From: CAZCEC01 sp964497615
GTDB taxonomy: Bacteria; Chloroflexota; Anaerolineae; Anaerolineales; UBA6663
Direction of reading: 5' to 3'
DNA: 64,000 nt
Assembly: GCA_964497615.1 (NCBI GenBank)
Contig: CAZCEC010000002.1
Span: 1-64,000 of the forward strand
Shown: positions 35,211 through 43,643 of the stretch, piece by piece
Position numbering within the stretch: position 1 is the stretch's first letter
How the letters are laid out: each line of letters opens with the position of its first letter
Translations under genes and position numbers: made by a program
Notes under the pieces: model-generated
The model's input: only the letters and a program-made list of their open reading frames with translations
Databases searched by the model: none
Told to the model about the DNA's origin: nothing

Positions 35211-36056
35211 TCATACCCGATGACCGCCGCCCACGCGCACGACTTGCCCGGTGATCCAGCGCGCCTGGTGCGAGGCCAGGAACACCGCCGCGGCGGCAAT
35301 GTCGTCCGGCTGGCCGGCGCGGCGCAGGGGCGTGCCGCGGGCAATGGCGGCCTCGATTTCGGGCGTCATCCAATCGGTCTGGATGGGGCCGGGCGAGATG
35401 ACGTTGACGGTGATGCCCAGCGGCCCCAGCTCCACGGCGGCGGTGCGGCTGAGCGATTCCAGCGCGGCCTTGCTCGCGCCATAGCCCGCCTCGCCGGGGA
35501 AGCAGTCCGCGCCGTCGGTGCTGAGGTTGATGATGCGGCCCCAATCCGCGTTGCGCGCCGCGTGCCGCCGGGCGAACTCCGCCATCAGCAGGGCCGGGGC
35601 GCGGGTGTTCACGGCGAAATGCCGGTCCAGGCTGGCGGGGCTGACGGGCAGCGAACGCGGCGGCCAGGCGGCGGGGCTGGGCGCATCCTTGGGCTCGGGC
35701 AGCATCGTGTCCGGTTCCCAATGCGCGGCGTTATTGATGAGGACGCTCACCGGCCCCAGCGCGGCCTCGGCCCGGTCGAACAGCATCGGAACCGCCGCCG
35801 GGTCCGCGAGGTCGGCTTCGATGGCCTCGGCCCGGCCGCCCGCGCCGCGGATGGCGGCCAGCACTGCGTCCGCGCCCTGGCCCCGGCTGTGGCGGTAGGC
35901 GTCGCCCGCGCCGTGGGTGGCGCTCTCCGGCAGCCGCAGATAGTGGATGAGCACCCCGCACCCCTGCGCCGCCAGGGCCCGGGCGCACGCCGCGCCAATG
36001 CCGTGGTTGCCGCCGGTGACGAGGGCGACCTTGCCGGCTATGCCTGGATCAATCAT
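35211..36056 (-). CDS. Short-chain dehydrogenase/reductase
   Basis: A 281-residue classical SDR. The cofactor motif is TGGNHGIG near residue 15, followed by NNAAHWEP, the catalytic Ser in INLSTDG, and Tyr/Lys in YGASKAAL near 195-200. The C-terminus has the usual SPGPIQTDW and GGGHRV. The insert around residues 50-65 (SATHGAGDAYRHSRG) is longer than average. The ATG at 36056 is chosen because the upstream extension has no ribosome site. Adjacent to the enolase-superfamily gene, it may act in the same sugar or sugar-acid pathway. Confidence 0.9.
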   Translation of the reverse strand: MIDPGIAGKVALVTGGNHGIGAACARALAAQGCGVLIHYLRLPESATHGAGDAYRHSRGQGADAVLAAIRGAGGRAEAIEADLADPAAVPMLFDRAEAALGPVSVLINNAAHWEPDTMLPEPKDAPSPAAWPPRSLPVSPASLDRHFAVNTRAPALLMAEFARRHAARNADWGRIINLSTDGADCFPGEAGYGASKAALESLSRTAAVELGPLGITVNVISPGPIQTDWMTPEIEAAIARGTPLRRAGQPDDIAAAAVFLASHQARWITGQVVRVGGGHRV

Positions 36057-36148
36057 GGGGCCTTCCCTGATCTGATCATTGAGAAACTGCAGCGGCGGGG
36101 TTTGGCCCCGTCGGACCCTCTTGCGGTACAAACGGGCCGTGCCCATAA

Positions 36149-36219
36149 CCCCCTGCGGGGGCGCTTCGCAGAGGGCGCGACTACGGCTGCGTCAACGAAA
36201 CCGCGCCACTGAATGGTGC
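36149..36219. repeat. Intergenic hairpins and a short direct repeat
   Basis: The spacer holds CCCCC-TGC-GGGGG (36149-36161), a hairpin GCGCCA/TGGTGC with loop CTGAA (36203-36219), and two near-copies of GCGACTACGGCTG about 43 bp apart, the second continuing to about 36240. It resembles the multi-hairpin elements at 18124 and 33642. Confidence 0.6.
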
Positions 36220-36241
36220 GACTACGGCTGTGCCAGCGAAC

Positions 36242-36850
36242 TCATTGAATGACGACGCCCAGCTCTCTCAGCGCCCCGCGCACATCCATCCCCGCCTGGT
36301 AATGGATGGCCTGCAGCCCGGCGGCGCGGGCGCCCTCCACGTTCGCGATGAAGTCGTCCACCAGCACCGCCTCGCTGGGCTGCGCGCCCAGGCGCCCGGC
36401 GGCGCGGCGGAACAGGCGGGCGTCGGGCTTGGCCAGCCGCTCCTCCGACGAGATGATCAGGGCATCCGTCACCTGATCCAGCCCGTGCACCTGGGTGAAC
36501 TGTTCACGCGCGCCCGACCAGGCGTTGCTGAGGACCGCGACCTTGTAACGCGGGCGCAGGTCGCGCATCAGCGCCACCAGGTCCGGGTCCAGCCGGTCGC
36601 CGGCCCAGAAGTCGCGGCGCAAGGCTTCGAGTTGATCCGGGTCCAGCCGCAGCCGGGCGGCGAGGTAGACCCAGATGGCCGACTCGGGCAGTTCGCCTGC
36701 GGTGGCGCGGACGGCGGTGGGCGAGTCGAACACGAGCCGGTCCAACTCGCCCGCCGCCAGCCCGCACTGCTGCTCCCAGCGCCGCCGCCCGGCGTGGTCT
36801 TCCGTGCGGACCAGCACCCCGCCAAAGTCGAACAGGATGGCCTGGATCAT
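36242..36850 (-). CDS. HAD-superfamily hydrolase
   Basis: A 202-residue HAD hydrolase of the subfamily IA type: motif I FDFGGVL with nucleophile Asp8, motif II VLSNAWSG near residue 100, motif III Lys in AKPDARLF near 130 and motif IV VLVDDFIANV near 160. It probably acts on a small phosphorylated metabolite or a haloacid. TATACT 8 nt before the ATG indicates its own, leaderless promoter rather than read-through from the GNAT cluster. Confidence 0.9.
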   Translation of the reverse strand: MIQAILFDFGGVLVRTEDHAGRRRWEQQCGLAAGELDRLVFDSPTAVRATAGELPESAIWVYLAARLRLDPDQLEALRRDFWAGDRLDPDLVALMRDLRPRYKVAVLSNAWSGAREQFTQVHGLDQVTDALIISSEERLAKPDARLFRRAAGRLGAQPSEAVLVDDFIANVEGARAAGLQAIHYQAGMDVRGALRELGVVIQ

Positions 36851-36858
36851 GGCCGGTT

Positions 36859-36864
36859 AGTATA
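36859..36864 (-). promoter_or_regulatory. -10 hexamer (TATACT) of a leaderless transcript
   Basis: TATACT on the minus strand, 8 nt from the HAD ATG at 36850 and 4 nt past the GNAT stop at 36868. No ribosome site is present. Confidence 0.5.
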
Positions 36865-36867
36865 CTC

Positions 36868-37857
36868 CTACGCCTCCTTCTCGTACGCCACCGTCGTCTT
36901 GTAGCTCACGAAGCCCAGGCTCTCGTACAGGCCCAGCGCGCCGGTGGGGTTGTGGGCGTCCACGCCCAGGGTGGCAAACTCCAGGCCTTCAGCCTGGAAG
37001 GCGCGCATGCTCTCCACCAGCAGGGCGGAGGCCAGCCCGCGCTTGCGCCAGCCGCGGCGCGTGCCCAGCGTGCCGATCCAGCCGGCGCTGTAGCCCTGGC
37101 GCGCGGTCTCTTCCGGGTCCACGCGGTTCAGGCTGAAGGCCGCCACTTCGCCGCCGTCGAGGACCAGGTGGGTCAGGTCGGGCCGGAAGGTGGTGCGCCC
37201 GATAACGAACTGCTGCCAGTCGCGGGCGGAGATGGCCTCGAAGCTCCAGTGGTCGCGGAAGGAGTCGTTGAAGGCGTCCATCACGCGCGCGTCCAGCTCG
37301 GGCGCCTCGGCATAGGTGGTGAGGCGGAGCCCGTCGGGCAGCGGCCGGTCGGGGATGGGCTGGCTGAGGTCGCGCCGCATGCGGAAGAAGTAGCGGATGG
37401 GGGCATAGCCGTGGCGGGCATAGCGGGCCAGGTGTTCCGTTTGCTGCTCGGCCGCGCCCACCCGCAGCAGGCGCCGGCCGGTGTGGCCGGTGGCCGATGC
37501 GATTTCGGCCAGCTTGGCGCGCCCGCGCGCCTCCAGCCAGTCGAGCAGTGGGTCGTGCAGCTCGGCCGCGTGGTCGGGGTGCACCTCGTCATCGGTGAAG
37601 CAGCGCAGTTCTTCTTCCGGGTGTGGGTTGGCGAACAGCCGGCCAAAGGCCACGGCCCGGCCGTCCTCGTCCAGCACGATCTGGCTGTCGGTGGCCGGGT
37701 CGGAGAACTCGTCGTCCCACTCGCGCTCGAGGTCGGCCAGGGTGGGCAGGGAGATGTTGCCCGAGGCGGCGGCGGTCGCGTGCAGCAGGTCCAGGATATT
37801 GGGCAGGTCGGCGTACTCGGCCGGCCGCCAGGCGTAAGTCACTAGGGTTTGTTCCAT
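36868..37857 (-). CDS. GNAT acetyltransferase 1 (two-domain, MshD-like architecture)
   Basis: A 329-residue protein with two GNAT folds. The C-terminal domain has the acetyl-CoA motif WRKRGLASALL and ends with LGVDAHNPTGALGLYESLGF, the pattern of mycothiol-synthase-like and related two-domain enzymes. The N-terminal domain lacks a clear R/Q-x-x-G-x-G/A loop and may be structural. It is the last of eight tandem GNAT genes and shares the LGVDxxNPTGA motif with three of them (at 39350, 40369 and 41382), which marks them as paralogues. Acceptor substrate unknown. Confidence 0.87.
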   Translation of the reverse strand: MEQTLVTYAWRPAEYADLPNILDLLHATAAASGNISLPTLADLEREWDDEFSDPATDSQIVLDEDGRAVAFGRLFANPHPEEELRCFTDDEVHPDHAAELHDPLLDWLEARGRAKLAEIASATGHTGRRLLRVGAAEQQTEHLARYARHGYAPIRYFFRMRRDLSQPIPDRPLPDGLRLTTYAEAPELDARVMDAFNDSFRDHWSFEAISARDWQQFVIGRTTFRPDLTHLVLDGGEVAAFSLNRVDPEETARQGYSAGWIGTLGTRRGWRKRGLASALLVESMRAFQAEGLEFATLGVDAHNPTGALGLYESLGFVSYKTTVAYEKEA

Positions 37858-37874
37858 GGTCGGTGTCCTTTCAA

Positions 37875-39233
37875 TCAGATGACCGGCAGCACGTTGCTGA
37901 CCTGCTTTGGGAACAAGGCCGTCAGCACCGTGCGCGTGTCGTTGTCGCCGTACCAGCAGTCGGCGTAGGCGTGGTGCAGTTCGTCCAGATCGCGGTAGCC
38001 GAACAGCAATTGCAGGAAGCTCAGGTCCGGAAAGCCCGCCTGGCCCTCGTCGCTGGGCGCGGGCCGCCAGGGTTCGATGGTCTTCAGCCGCCCGTCTTCC
38101 AGAGTCAGCCGCAGGCCGGTCTTGTAGAAGCTGAGCTTCAGCTCGCCGCTCCAGCCGGGGGCCAGCGACCGGGCCAGCCGGGCCTCCAGCGCGGGCGCGA
38201 TGTGGCGCACGAAGCCCGGCAGGTCGGGCACGCGGAGGTACCAGGCATACAGCCGCGGCGGGTTGGGCAGCCGGTCGCGCCAGGCGTCGTACACCGGGTG
38301 CGCGCCGCCCAGCGCAAAGGCGAAGCGCTCAATCTGCTTGCCGCGCGCGGCGGCGCGCGGCTGGCCCCGTTCCCATAGGGCGCGGGCCACGCTGGGTGTG
38401 ACAGCCAGCCAGGAGATGCCCGGCTTAAGCTCGTAGGCGATGGCGGGCAGGGTGGTGCCGGGACCGCCTTCCCACACGTGCTCGAGATGAATCACATAGC
38501 CCACCGCCTCGCCCGCCGCGCTCTCGATGACGCACACCCGCCGGCAGTCGAGGTTGTCGTCGCTGCGGCCTTCGATTTCGTGCCGCCACTCGGCCGGGGT
38601 GCGGGCGCAGGTGATCGGCTCGCGCACCGCCACCGTCTGTGCATACACCTCGGCGATGAAGGGGATGTCGGCCGCGCTGGCGTCGCGCAGGAGGTATGGT
38701 TCGGTCTCGCCGTCCTTCAGCTTGGGCAGTTGCGGGGCAAAGCCGCTGCGCCCGCCGCCCAGGTTCAGCGCCATCTCGTAGCCGAACAGCCGGTAGTAGT
38801 AGGGGATGCCGGTGATGGCCTGGACCATCTGCCCGCGCTCCAGGCTCCACTGGTGGACGACTTCGAACTGGGCGCGCACCAGCCCGCGGTTGCGGTACTC
38901 CGGCGCCGTCCCCACCAACTCCGGCCGGCCCACGCCAAAGGCGAGGCCGTCGTAGGCCCACGTCTGGTTGATCAAGTTCATGCAAGAGACAATCTGGCCT
39001 GTCCGCGTGTCTTCGACGATGGTGAAGTCGTCGGGGCGGAAGGTGGGGTGCGGGCGCAATAGCATGTCGCGCGTCAGCGCCCCCAGCCGCGGGTCGGGCT
39101 GGTCCGGGCCGCCGTCGCTGTGGATGCGGCTGTTGAAGTCCGCCAGCGCGTCGGCGTCCGCGGCCGTCGAGCGCCGCAGGATCAGGCCGCCGCCCAGGTC
39201 GCGCAGTATCGTGCGTTCAAGAGTCTCAATCAT
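37875..39233 (-). CDS. GNAT acetyltransferase 2 (Eis-like)
   Basis: A 452-residue protein with the Eis layout: an N-terminal GNAT domain with YRNRGLVRAQF, a second degenerate GNAT-like region in the middle, and a C-terminal SCP2-like domain (about 340-450). Eis enzymes acetylate aminoglycosides at several amines and some peptides or polyamines. Family membership is by length and domain order. It differs from the other GNATs in the array in length and order. It may confer drug resistance or modify a product; no substrate evidence exists here. Confidence 0.8.
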   Translation of the reverse strand: MIETLERTILRDLGGGLILRRSTAADADALADFNSRIHSDGGPDQPDPRLGALTRDMLLRPHPTFRPDDFTIVEDTRTGQIVSCMNLINQTWAYDGLAFGVGRPELVGTAPEYRNRGLVRAQFEVVHQWSLERGQMVQAITGIPYYYRLFGYEMALNLGGGRSGFAPQLPKLKDGETEPYLLRDASAADIPFIAEVYAQTVAVREPITCARTPAEWRHEIEGRSDDNLDCRRVCVIESAAGEAVGYVIHLEHVWEGGPGTTLPAIAYELKPGISWLAVTPSVARALWERGQPRAAARGKQIERFAFALGGAHPVYDAWRDRLPNPPRLYAWYLRVPDLPGFVRHIAPALEARLARSLAPGWSGELKLSFYKTGLRLTLEDGRLKTIEPWRPAPSDEGQAGFPDLSFLQLLFGYRDLDELHHAYADCWYGDNDTRTVLTALFPKQVSNVLPVI

Positions 39234-39255
39234 ATCGGTTTCGTCCTCAGGTCGA

Positions 39256-39344
39256 GGGGTATAAGGGGTCTAAAGGGCATAAGGGGCGTGCTCCATCGCG
39301 GAGCCGAGTTGCCCTTTATGCCCCTTATACCCTTCATGCCCCTT
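39256..39344. repeat. Two opposed 9-bp tandem arrays forming a hairpin
   Basis: The left array (39256-39287) repeats a 9-mer of the type GGGGTATAA about 3.5 times. The right array (39311-39344) repeats its complement (GCCCCTTAT type). They can pair over about 22 bp with two mismatches. The hairpin separates GNAT genes 2 and 3. Confidence 0.75.
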
Positions 39345-39349
39345 CCGTC

Positions 39350-40372
39350 TCATGCTGCTCCATTTGGTCCGGCCAGCGCCTTCTCCCACACTTCTTCCGT
39401 CTTCGCCTCCACCACGTGCATGCCCGCCTTCTCGTACAGGCGGGTGGCGCCGGTGGGGCTGGCGGCATCTACGCCCAGCGCGGCCTTGCGGCGGCCGCGG
39501 CGATAGATCTCGCCCAGGGCGTGCCGCAGCAGCGCCTCGGCGATGCCGCGCCGCCGGTGCTCGCGCACCACGCCGATGGTGCGGATCCAGGCGCGCTCCG
39601 CGTCTTCCGGCATCTGCCAGCGCACGAAGGTGGTGCCGACCACGCGCTCGTCCGCGCCCGCGCCGGTGACGGCCAGGAACCACAGGCTGGGGTCGAAGGC
39701 GTCGTCGTGCTGGATGAAATGCCGCCAGCGCGCCAGCCCCTCCTGGTACGGCCGGGGCACGTAGTCCCAACTGTCGCTGAACGCCTCGCGGACGACGCGA
39801 TACACGGCTTCATCGTCCGGGCCAGGCACGAAGGCGCGCACGCGCACGCCCTCCGGCCAGCGCGGCGCGGCGGGCGGAGCGGCCTCGTCGAACTCGATGG
39901 CCATGCGCAGGAAGTGCCGCACCAGGGTGAAGCCGTGATCGGCCAGCAGCGCCTGCGTGTCCGCGTCGCCCCGGCGGACCCAGGATTGCAGCCGGGCCGG
40001 CTGGCTGGCGCGGGCCGCGAACGGCCGCACGGTCGCCTCAGCCCAGCCCAGCAGGTGCGTGCCCAGGCCGCGGCCGGTGTGGGCCGGGTGCACACACCCC
40101 CACTGCTCCAGGAGCGTGTACGGCTCCGACGCCCACAGCGCCGCGTAGCCCGCCACGGCCCCGTCTGGGGCCAGCACCAGGCGCGTCTGCCCGGCCAGGT
40201 CGAAGCCCGGCGCGGACCAGTCGCCCGCCCAGTCGGCGGCGGTGTGCTCGTCCACGCCGCTGAGGGCTTGCGAAGCGGCGTTGAGCATCGCCACGGTCGC
40301 TTCCACGTCGGCCAGGGTCGCGGGCCGCGCCGTATAGCCGGCGGGCAGGACCAACTCAGGGGAAAGCGTCAT
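39350..40372 (-). CDS. GNAT acetyltransferase 3 (two-domain)
   Basis: About 340 residues with two GNAT folds, both carrying acetyl-CoA loops: HTGRGLGTHLL in the first and HRRRGIAEALL in the second. The second is followed by the paralogue motif LGVDAASPTGATRLYEKAGM. The start at 40372 overlaps the preceding stop as ATGA; an ATG three codons upstream (40381) is possible. The long upstream frame extension lies inside the preceding GNAT gene and is rejected. Function beyond N- or O-acetyl transfer is unknown. Confidence 0.85.
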   Translation of the reverse strand: MTLSPELVLPAGYTARPATLADVEATVAMLNAASQALSGVDEHTAADWAGDWSAPGFDLAGQTRLVLAPDGAVAGYAALWASEPYTLLEQWGCVHPAHTGRGLGTHLLGWAEATVRPFAARASQPARLQSWVRRGDADTQALLADHGFTLVRHFLRMAIEFDEAAPPAAPRWPEGVRVRAFVPGPDDEAVYRVVREAFSDSWDYVPRPYQEGLARWRHFIQHDDAFDPSLWFLAVTGAGADERVVGTTFVRWQMPEDAERAWIRTIGVVREHRRRGIAEALLRHALGEIYRRGRRKAALGVDAASPTGATRLYEKAGMHVVEAKTEEVWEKALAGPNGAA

Positions 40373-41385
40373 TGTTGCCATAGCGGTTTTTGGTACACCG
40401 TCTCCCTTTCCACGGGCCGGAAGCCCATGCTCTCGTATACGCGCAGCGCGCCGGTGGGATTGTCGGTATCCACGCCCAGGCCGGCGGTTTCCATGCCGCG
40501 CGCCTTCAGTTCGCGCAGGTTCTCGGCGATCAGGGCGCGGGCGACGCCCTGCTTGCGCCACGGCTGGCGCACGCAGATGTTCTCGGTCCAGCCGTGTTTG
40601 CGGTTCAGGGTTTCGTTCTGCGCGTGGTCGATGTAGCCCAGCACCATGCCCACGACTTCATTGGTCGCCTTGTCCCAGGCCACCTTCCAGATGCCGGGCT
40701 GATACTCGACCGGGTGGCTGATAAAGCGCTGGTATTCGGATTCGCCCATCTCCGGCTCGCCCCAGTGGTCGCGGAAGGCTTCGACATTCGCTTCCCAGAT
40801 CGCGCGCAGGTGCTCGGGCTGCACCGGCCGCACTTCCAGGCCGGGGGGCAAGGGCGCGGGCTGGATGTCGTCCAGGTTGGGCCGCGTCATGTTGTAGAAG
40901 TAGCGCGCCGGGGTGTAGCCGTGGCGCTGCATCAGGGCGGCCCGGTCGCGCTCCTGGTCGAAGACGAAGACCTGGAGGTTGGCCTCCGCCGCGCGCGGGT
41001 GGTCGTTCTCGGCGGCCACCTGGCGGGCGCGCGCTTCCAGCCACAGCAGGATGGCGGTGCCCAGGCCGCGCCGCCGGTGCGCGGGATGCACAAAGGCCAC
41101 CACCGGGTACATGTAGGCCGCGCGCTCCTTCTCCTTGAGCCAGAAGGTGCGGGCATAGGCCGCCAGCCCGTCCGGGCCCTCGGCCAGCAGCAAGTCGCGG
41201 GCCGGGTCGCAGTTGGTGAGGTGGCGGAACAAGTTGGCCTGGGCCTCCACGGTGGCCACATCGTCCACGCCGTCGGCGCGCCGCGCGGCGTTGATGACGT
41301 CCACGATGGCGGGCACGTCGCGCTCGCCGCGCAGATGCCGGAAGGTGTAGCCCGTGACGGCGGGCAGCTCAAGTTGTTGGATCAT
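40369..41385 (-). CDS. GNAT acetyltransferase 4 (two-domain)
   Basis: A 338-residue protein with two GNAT domains: acetyl-CoA loops HRRRGLGTAIL in the first and WRKQGVARALI in the second, then LGVDTDNPTGALRVYESMGF. Closest in architecture to GNAT 1, 3 and 5 in the same array. Its start overlaps the stop of GNAT 5 by 4 bp and its stop overlaps the start of GNAT 3, so the genes are translationally coupled. Confidence 0.88.
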   Translation of the reverse strand: MIQQLELPAVTGYTFRHLRGERDVPAIVDVINAARRADGVDDVATVEAQANLFRHLTNCDPARDLLLAEGPDGLAAYARTFWLKEKERAAYMYPVVAFVHPAHRRRGLGTAILLWLEARARQVAAENDHPRAAEANLQVFVFDQERDRAALMQRHGYTPARYFYNMTRPNLDDIQPAPLPPGLEVRPVQPEHLRAIWEANVEAFRDHWGEPEMGESEYQRFISHPVEYQPGIWKVAWDKATNEVVGMVLGYIDHAQNETLNRKHGWTENICVRQPWRKQGVARALIAENLRELKARGMETAGLGVDTDNPTGALRVYESMGFRPVERETVYQKPLWQQ

Positions 41386-42380
41386 GGCTCAATCCCTTTC
41401 TCAAACCGCACATACCGCCGCGACACGGCCATGCCGGCGCGCTCGTACACGCGCGGGGCGCCGGTGGCGTTGGCGGCGTCCACGCCCAGCTCCACCACCG
41501 GCTTCCCGGCGGCAAAGAAGACGCCAAACGCATGGTGCAGCAGCGCCGCGGCCAGCCCTTGCCGCCGCCACGCGCGCCGCACCCCGATCTGCCCCACCCA
41601 GCCCTTCTCGCCCTCATCGGCGCACAGGGCCGCGCCGGCCAGGGTTTCAGCGCCGTCCGGGCCGGGGGCCCAGGCCAGGAACCAGTAGCGCGGGTCGAAG
41701 CGGTCCGTCTCCACCATCCGGTTGGCCCAGTTCTCGTACGGCACCGGGCGATAGTCGGACAGGTCGCCGAAGGTTTCGTTGATGAGTTCATGCACCAGGC
41801 CCTCGTACACCCCGGGGCGGAAGGGGCGCAGCGCCACGCCTTCCGGCCACTGCGGCGCGGAGGGCGGGAGGGCGCCATGATCCACGCGCATGATCCACGA
41901 TTCACCCGCCTGCCGGTAACCGGCGGCCAGGTGCAGGGCCTGCCCGGCCGGGTCGGTGCCGGCGATGCCGCTGAGCAGCAAGCCGCGCCCGTCCGGCGGC
42001 CCCTCGGCCTTCAGGCGCGCCAGGGCGCGGGCCTCCGCTTGCCGCAGCAGCGCGCCGCCGACTTCGGGCGTGCGCTCGGCGCGGTGGTGGGGATGAACGT
42101 ACAGGTCCACCAGGAAGCGGCGCTCGGCGAAGTCGGCCGGGTCGCGCGCCCACACGTCGGCATAGCCGGCCAGGGGCGTCACGCCATCGCCGGGCTCGCC
42201 GATTTCATACTGGGCCAGCCAAGCATCCTGGGCCGGGTCGAAGTACACCCGCGTCCACTGCGAGCGCACGTCGTCCACGGTGGTGGCCGGCGCGCCGTAT
42301 TCGGCCACGTCGCAGTCCACCAGCAGCGCGGCGACGAGGTCGAGGTCGGCGGGGGCAGGGGGGCGGAGGTAGAAATTCAT
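41382..42380 (-). CDS. GNAT acetyltransferase 5 (two-domain)
   Basis: A 332-residue two-domain GNAT. The C-terminal domain is intact with WRRQGLAAALL and LGVDAANATGAPRVYERAGM. The N-terminal domain has a degenerate loop (HHRAERTPEVGGALL), so only the C-terminal half is likely to bind acetyl-CoA. It is a paralogue of GNATs 1, 3 and 4. Confidence 0.85.
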   Translation of the reverse strand: MNFYLRPPAPADLDLVAALLVDCDVAEYGAPATTVDDVRSQWTRVYFDPAQDAWLAQYEIGEPGDGVTPLAGYADVWARDPADFAERRFLVDLYVHPHHRAERTPEVGGALLRQAEARALARLKAEGPPDGRGLLLSGIAGTDPAGQALHLAAGYRQAGESWIMRVDHGALPPSAPQWPEGVALRPFRPGVYEGLVHELINETFGDLSDYRPVPYENWANRMVETDRFDPRYWFLAWAPGPDGAETLAGAALCADEGEKGWVGQIGVRRAWRRQGLAAALLHHAFGVFFAAGKPVVELGVDAANATGAPRVYERAGMAVSRRYVRFEKGIEP

Positions 42381-42399
42381 AGTCGCTCTCTCAAACCGC

Positions 42400-42423
42400 G
42401 CTCACCCGCTCACGCGCTCACAA
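42400..42423 (-). repeat. Three-unit octamer array (TGAGCGNN on the minus strand)
   Basis: GCTCACCC, GCTCACGC and GCTCACAA on the plus strand, period 8. The minus-strand reading supplies the last codons and the TGA stop of GNAT 6. Confidence 0.7.
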
Positions 42424-42985
42424 GCAGCGCTTCCCAGTCCTCGCGCAGAATGCCCATGCTCACCACATCCCGCCGCTGGCCGTCGCGGCCCTCCCACTGG
42501 CGCTGGAGGCCTTCGATCTGGAAGCCCGCCTTCTCGTAGGAGCGGACGGCGCGGGCGTTGTGGGCAAAGGCCTCCAGGCTGACGCGCGCCAGGTTGAGCT
42601 CGTGGAAGGCGAAGCGCAGCAGCAGCCGCATGGCGTCGGTGCCGTAGCCTTTACCCTGATACTCGGCCTCGCCGATGCCGATGCCCACCCAGCCCTCGGC
42701 GCTGGCCCCATTGCGGGCCCACAGGCTCACAAAGCCGATGAGCTGGTCGCCTTCCAGGGTGCGGATGGCGAACGGGTAGCCGTAAGGTTGCTCGGCCCGC
42801 TTCTCCATGTCTTCCTTCTCCTGCTTGGCGCTGCGCGGCCGGGCCGGGTCGCTGTCCAGCAGGCGGGCGAAGTCGCTGTCGCCGAACCAGCGCACCACCG
42901 CGGCCGGGTCGGTCTCCGGGTCCAGGGCCGCCAGGCGGACGAGGGCGCCGTGGAAGAGATTCGTTGAAGTTAGTTGACTGTTCAT
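42410..42985 (-). CDS. GNAT acetyltransferase 6 (RimJ/RimL type)
   Basis: A 191-residue single-domain GNAT of the RimJ/RimL type, which acetylates protein N-termini or small amines. The acetyl-CoA loop is YQGKGYGTDAM, followed by NARAVRSYEKAGF. It is a clear tandem duplicate of GNAT 7, sharing MNSQL at the start and GKGYGTDAMRLLLR-FAF. The start at 42985 overlaps the GNAT 7 stop by 4 bp; the longer frame upstream is rejected. Its stop codon lies in an octamer array. Confidence 0.87.
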   Translation of the reverse strand: MNSQLTSTNLFHGALVRLAALDPETDPAAVVRWFGDSDFARLLDSDPARPRSAKQEKEDMEKRAEQPYGYPFAIRTLEGDQLIGFVSLWARNGASAEGWVGIGIGEAEYQGKGYGTDAMRLLLRFAFHELNLARVSLEAFAHNARAVRSYEKAGFQIEGLQRQWEGRDGQRRDVVSMGILREDWEALLVSA

Positions 42986-43560
42986 CCTTGTATCTCCCAC
43001 TCTTCCCGCAACACCGCCATGATCACCATATCGTGCCATTGGCCATCGCGGCGCAGGCGCTGGCGCAGGGCGCCCTCGACCACGAAGCCGCACTTTTCGT
43101 ACGAGCGCAGGGCGCGGGTGTTGTAGCCAAAGACGCCCAGCGATACGCGCCACAGGTTCAACTCCTGGAAGGCGTAGCGCAGCAGCAGGCGCATGGCGTC
43201 GGTGCCGTAGCCTTTACCCCAGTAGTCGCGGTCGCCCAGGCCGATGGCGGCCCAGGCCTCGCGGTGCGCCCAGTAGTCCACCGTCAGGTCGCACATGCCG
43301 ATCAGTTGGCCGCCCTCCCGGGCGCGGATGTGAAAGGCGAAGACGTTGGGGTTGGGCTCGTCCTTGCCCAGGATTTCCTCCAGCTCCTTCTTAATCCCGG
43401 CCGCGGTCCAGGGCCGCACCGGGTTGGAGCCGAACAGCCGCAGGAACTCGGCGTCGCGCGACCAGGCGCGCAGGGCGGCCAGGTCCTGCTCGGCATCGGG
43501 GGCGGTGAGGCGGGTGAGGGCGCCGGTAAGAAGGGCGGGCACAGCCAGTTGACTATTCAT
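42982..43560 (-). CDS. GNAT acetyltransferase 7 (RimJ/RimL type)
   Basis: A 192-residue RimJ/RimL-type GNAT with acetyl-CoA loop YWGKGYGTDAM and NTRALRSYEKCGF. It is paralogous to GNAT 6 along its whole length. The start at 43560 is the MNSQL methionine shared with GNAT 6; the upstream extension runs through an octamer array into GNAT 8 and is rejected. The 76-bp gap to GNAT 8 is filled by that array. Confidence 0.87.
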   Translation of the reverse strand: MNSQLAVPALLTGALTRLTAPDAEQDLAALRAWSRDAEFLRLFGSNPVRPWTAAGIKKELEEILGKDEPNPNVFAFHIRAREGGQLIGMCDLTVDYWAHREAWAAIGLGDRDYWGKGYGTDAMRLLLRYAFQELNLWRVSLGVFGYNTRALRSYEKCGFVVEGALRQRLRRDGQWHDMVIMAVLREEWEIQG

Positions 43561-43588
43561 CGCAAGCATCCCAGTTCTCATTCGCGCG

Positions 43589-43643
43589 TGAGCGGGTGAG
43601 CACGTGAGACTCTCACGCGCCCACATGCGCACTTGCTCACGTG
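43589..43643. repeat. Opposed octamer arrays between GNAT 7 and 8
   Basis: TGAGCGGG, TGAGCACG and TGAGAC on the plus strand are followed by an array of the complementary octamer, so the two can fold back. The right-hand part supplies the TGA stop of GNAT 8 on the minus strand. Confidence 0.7.
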
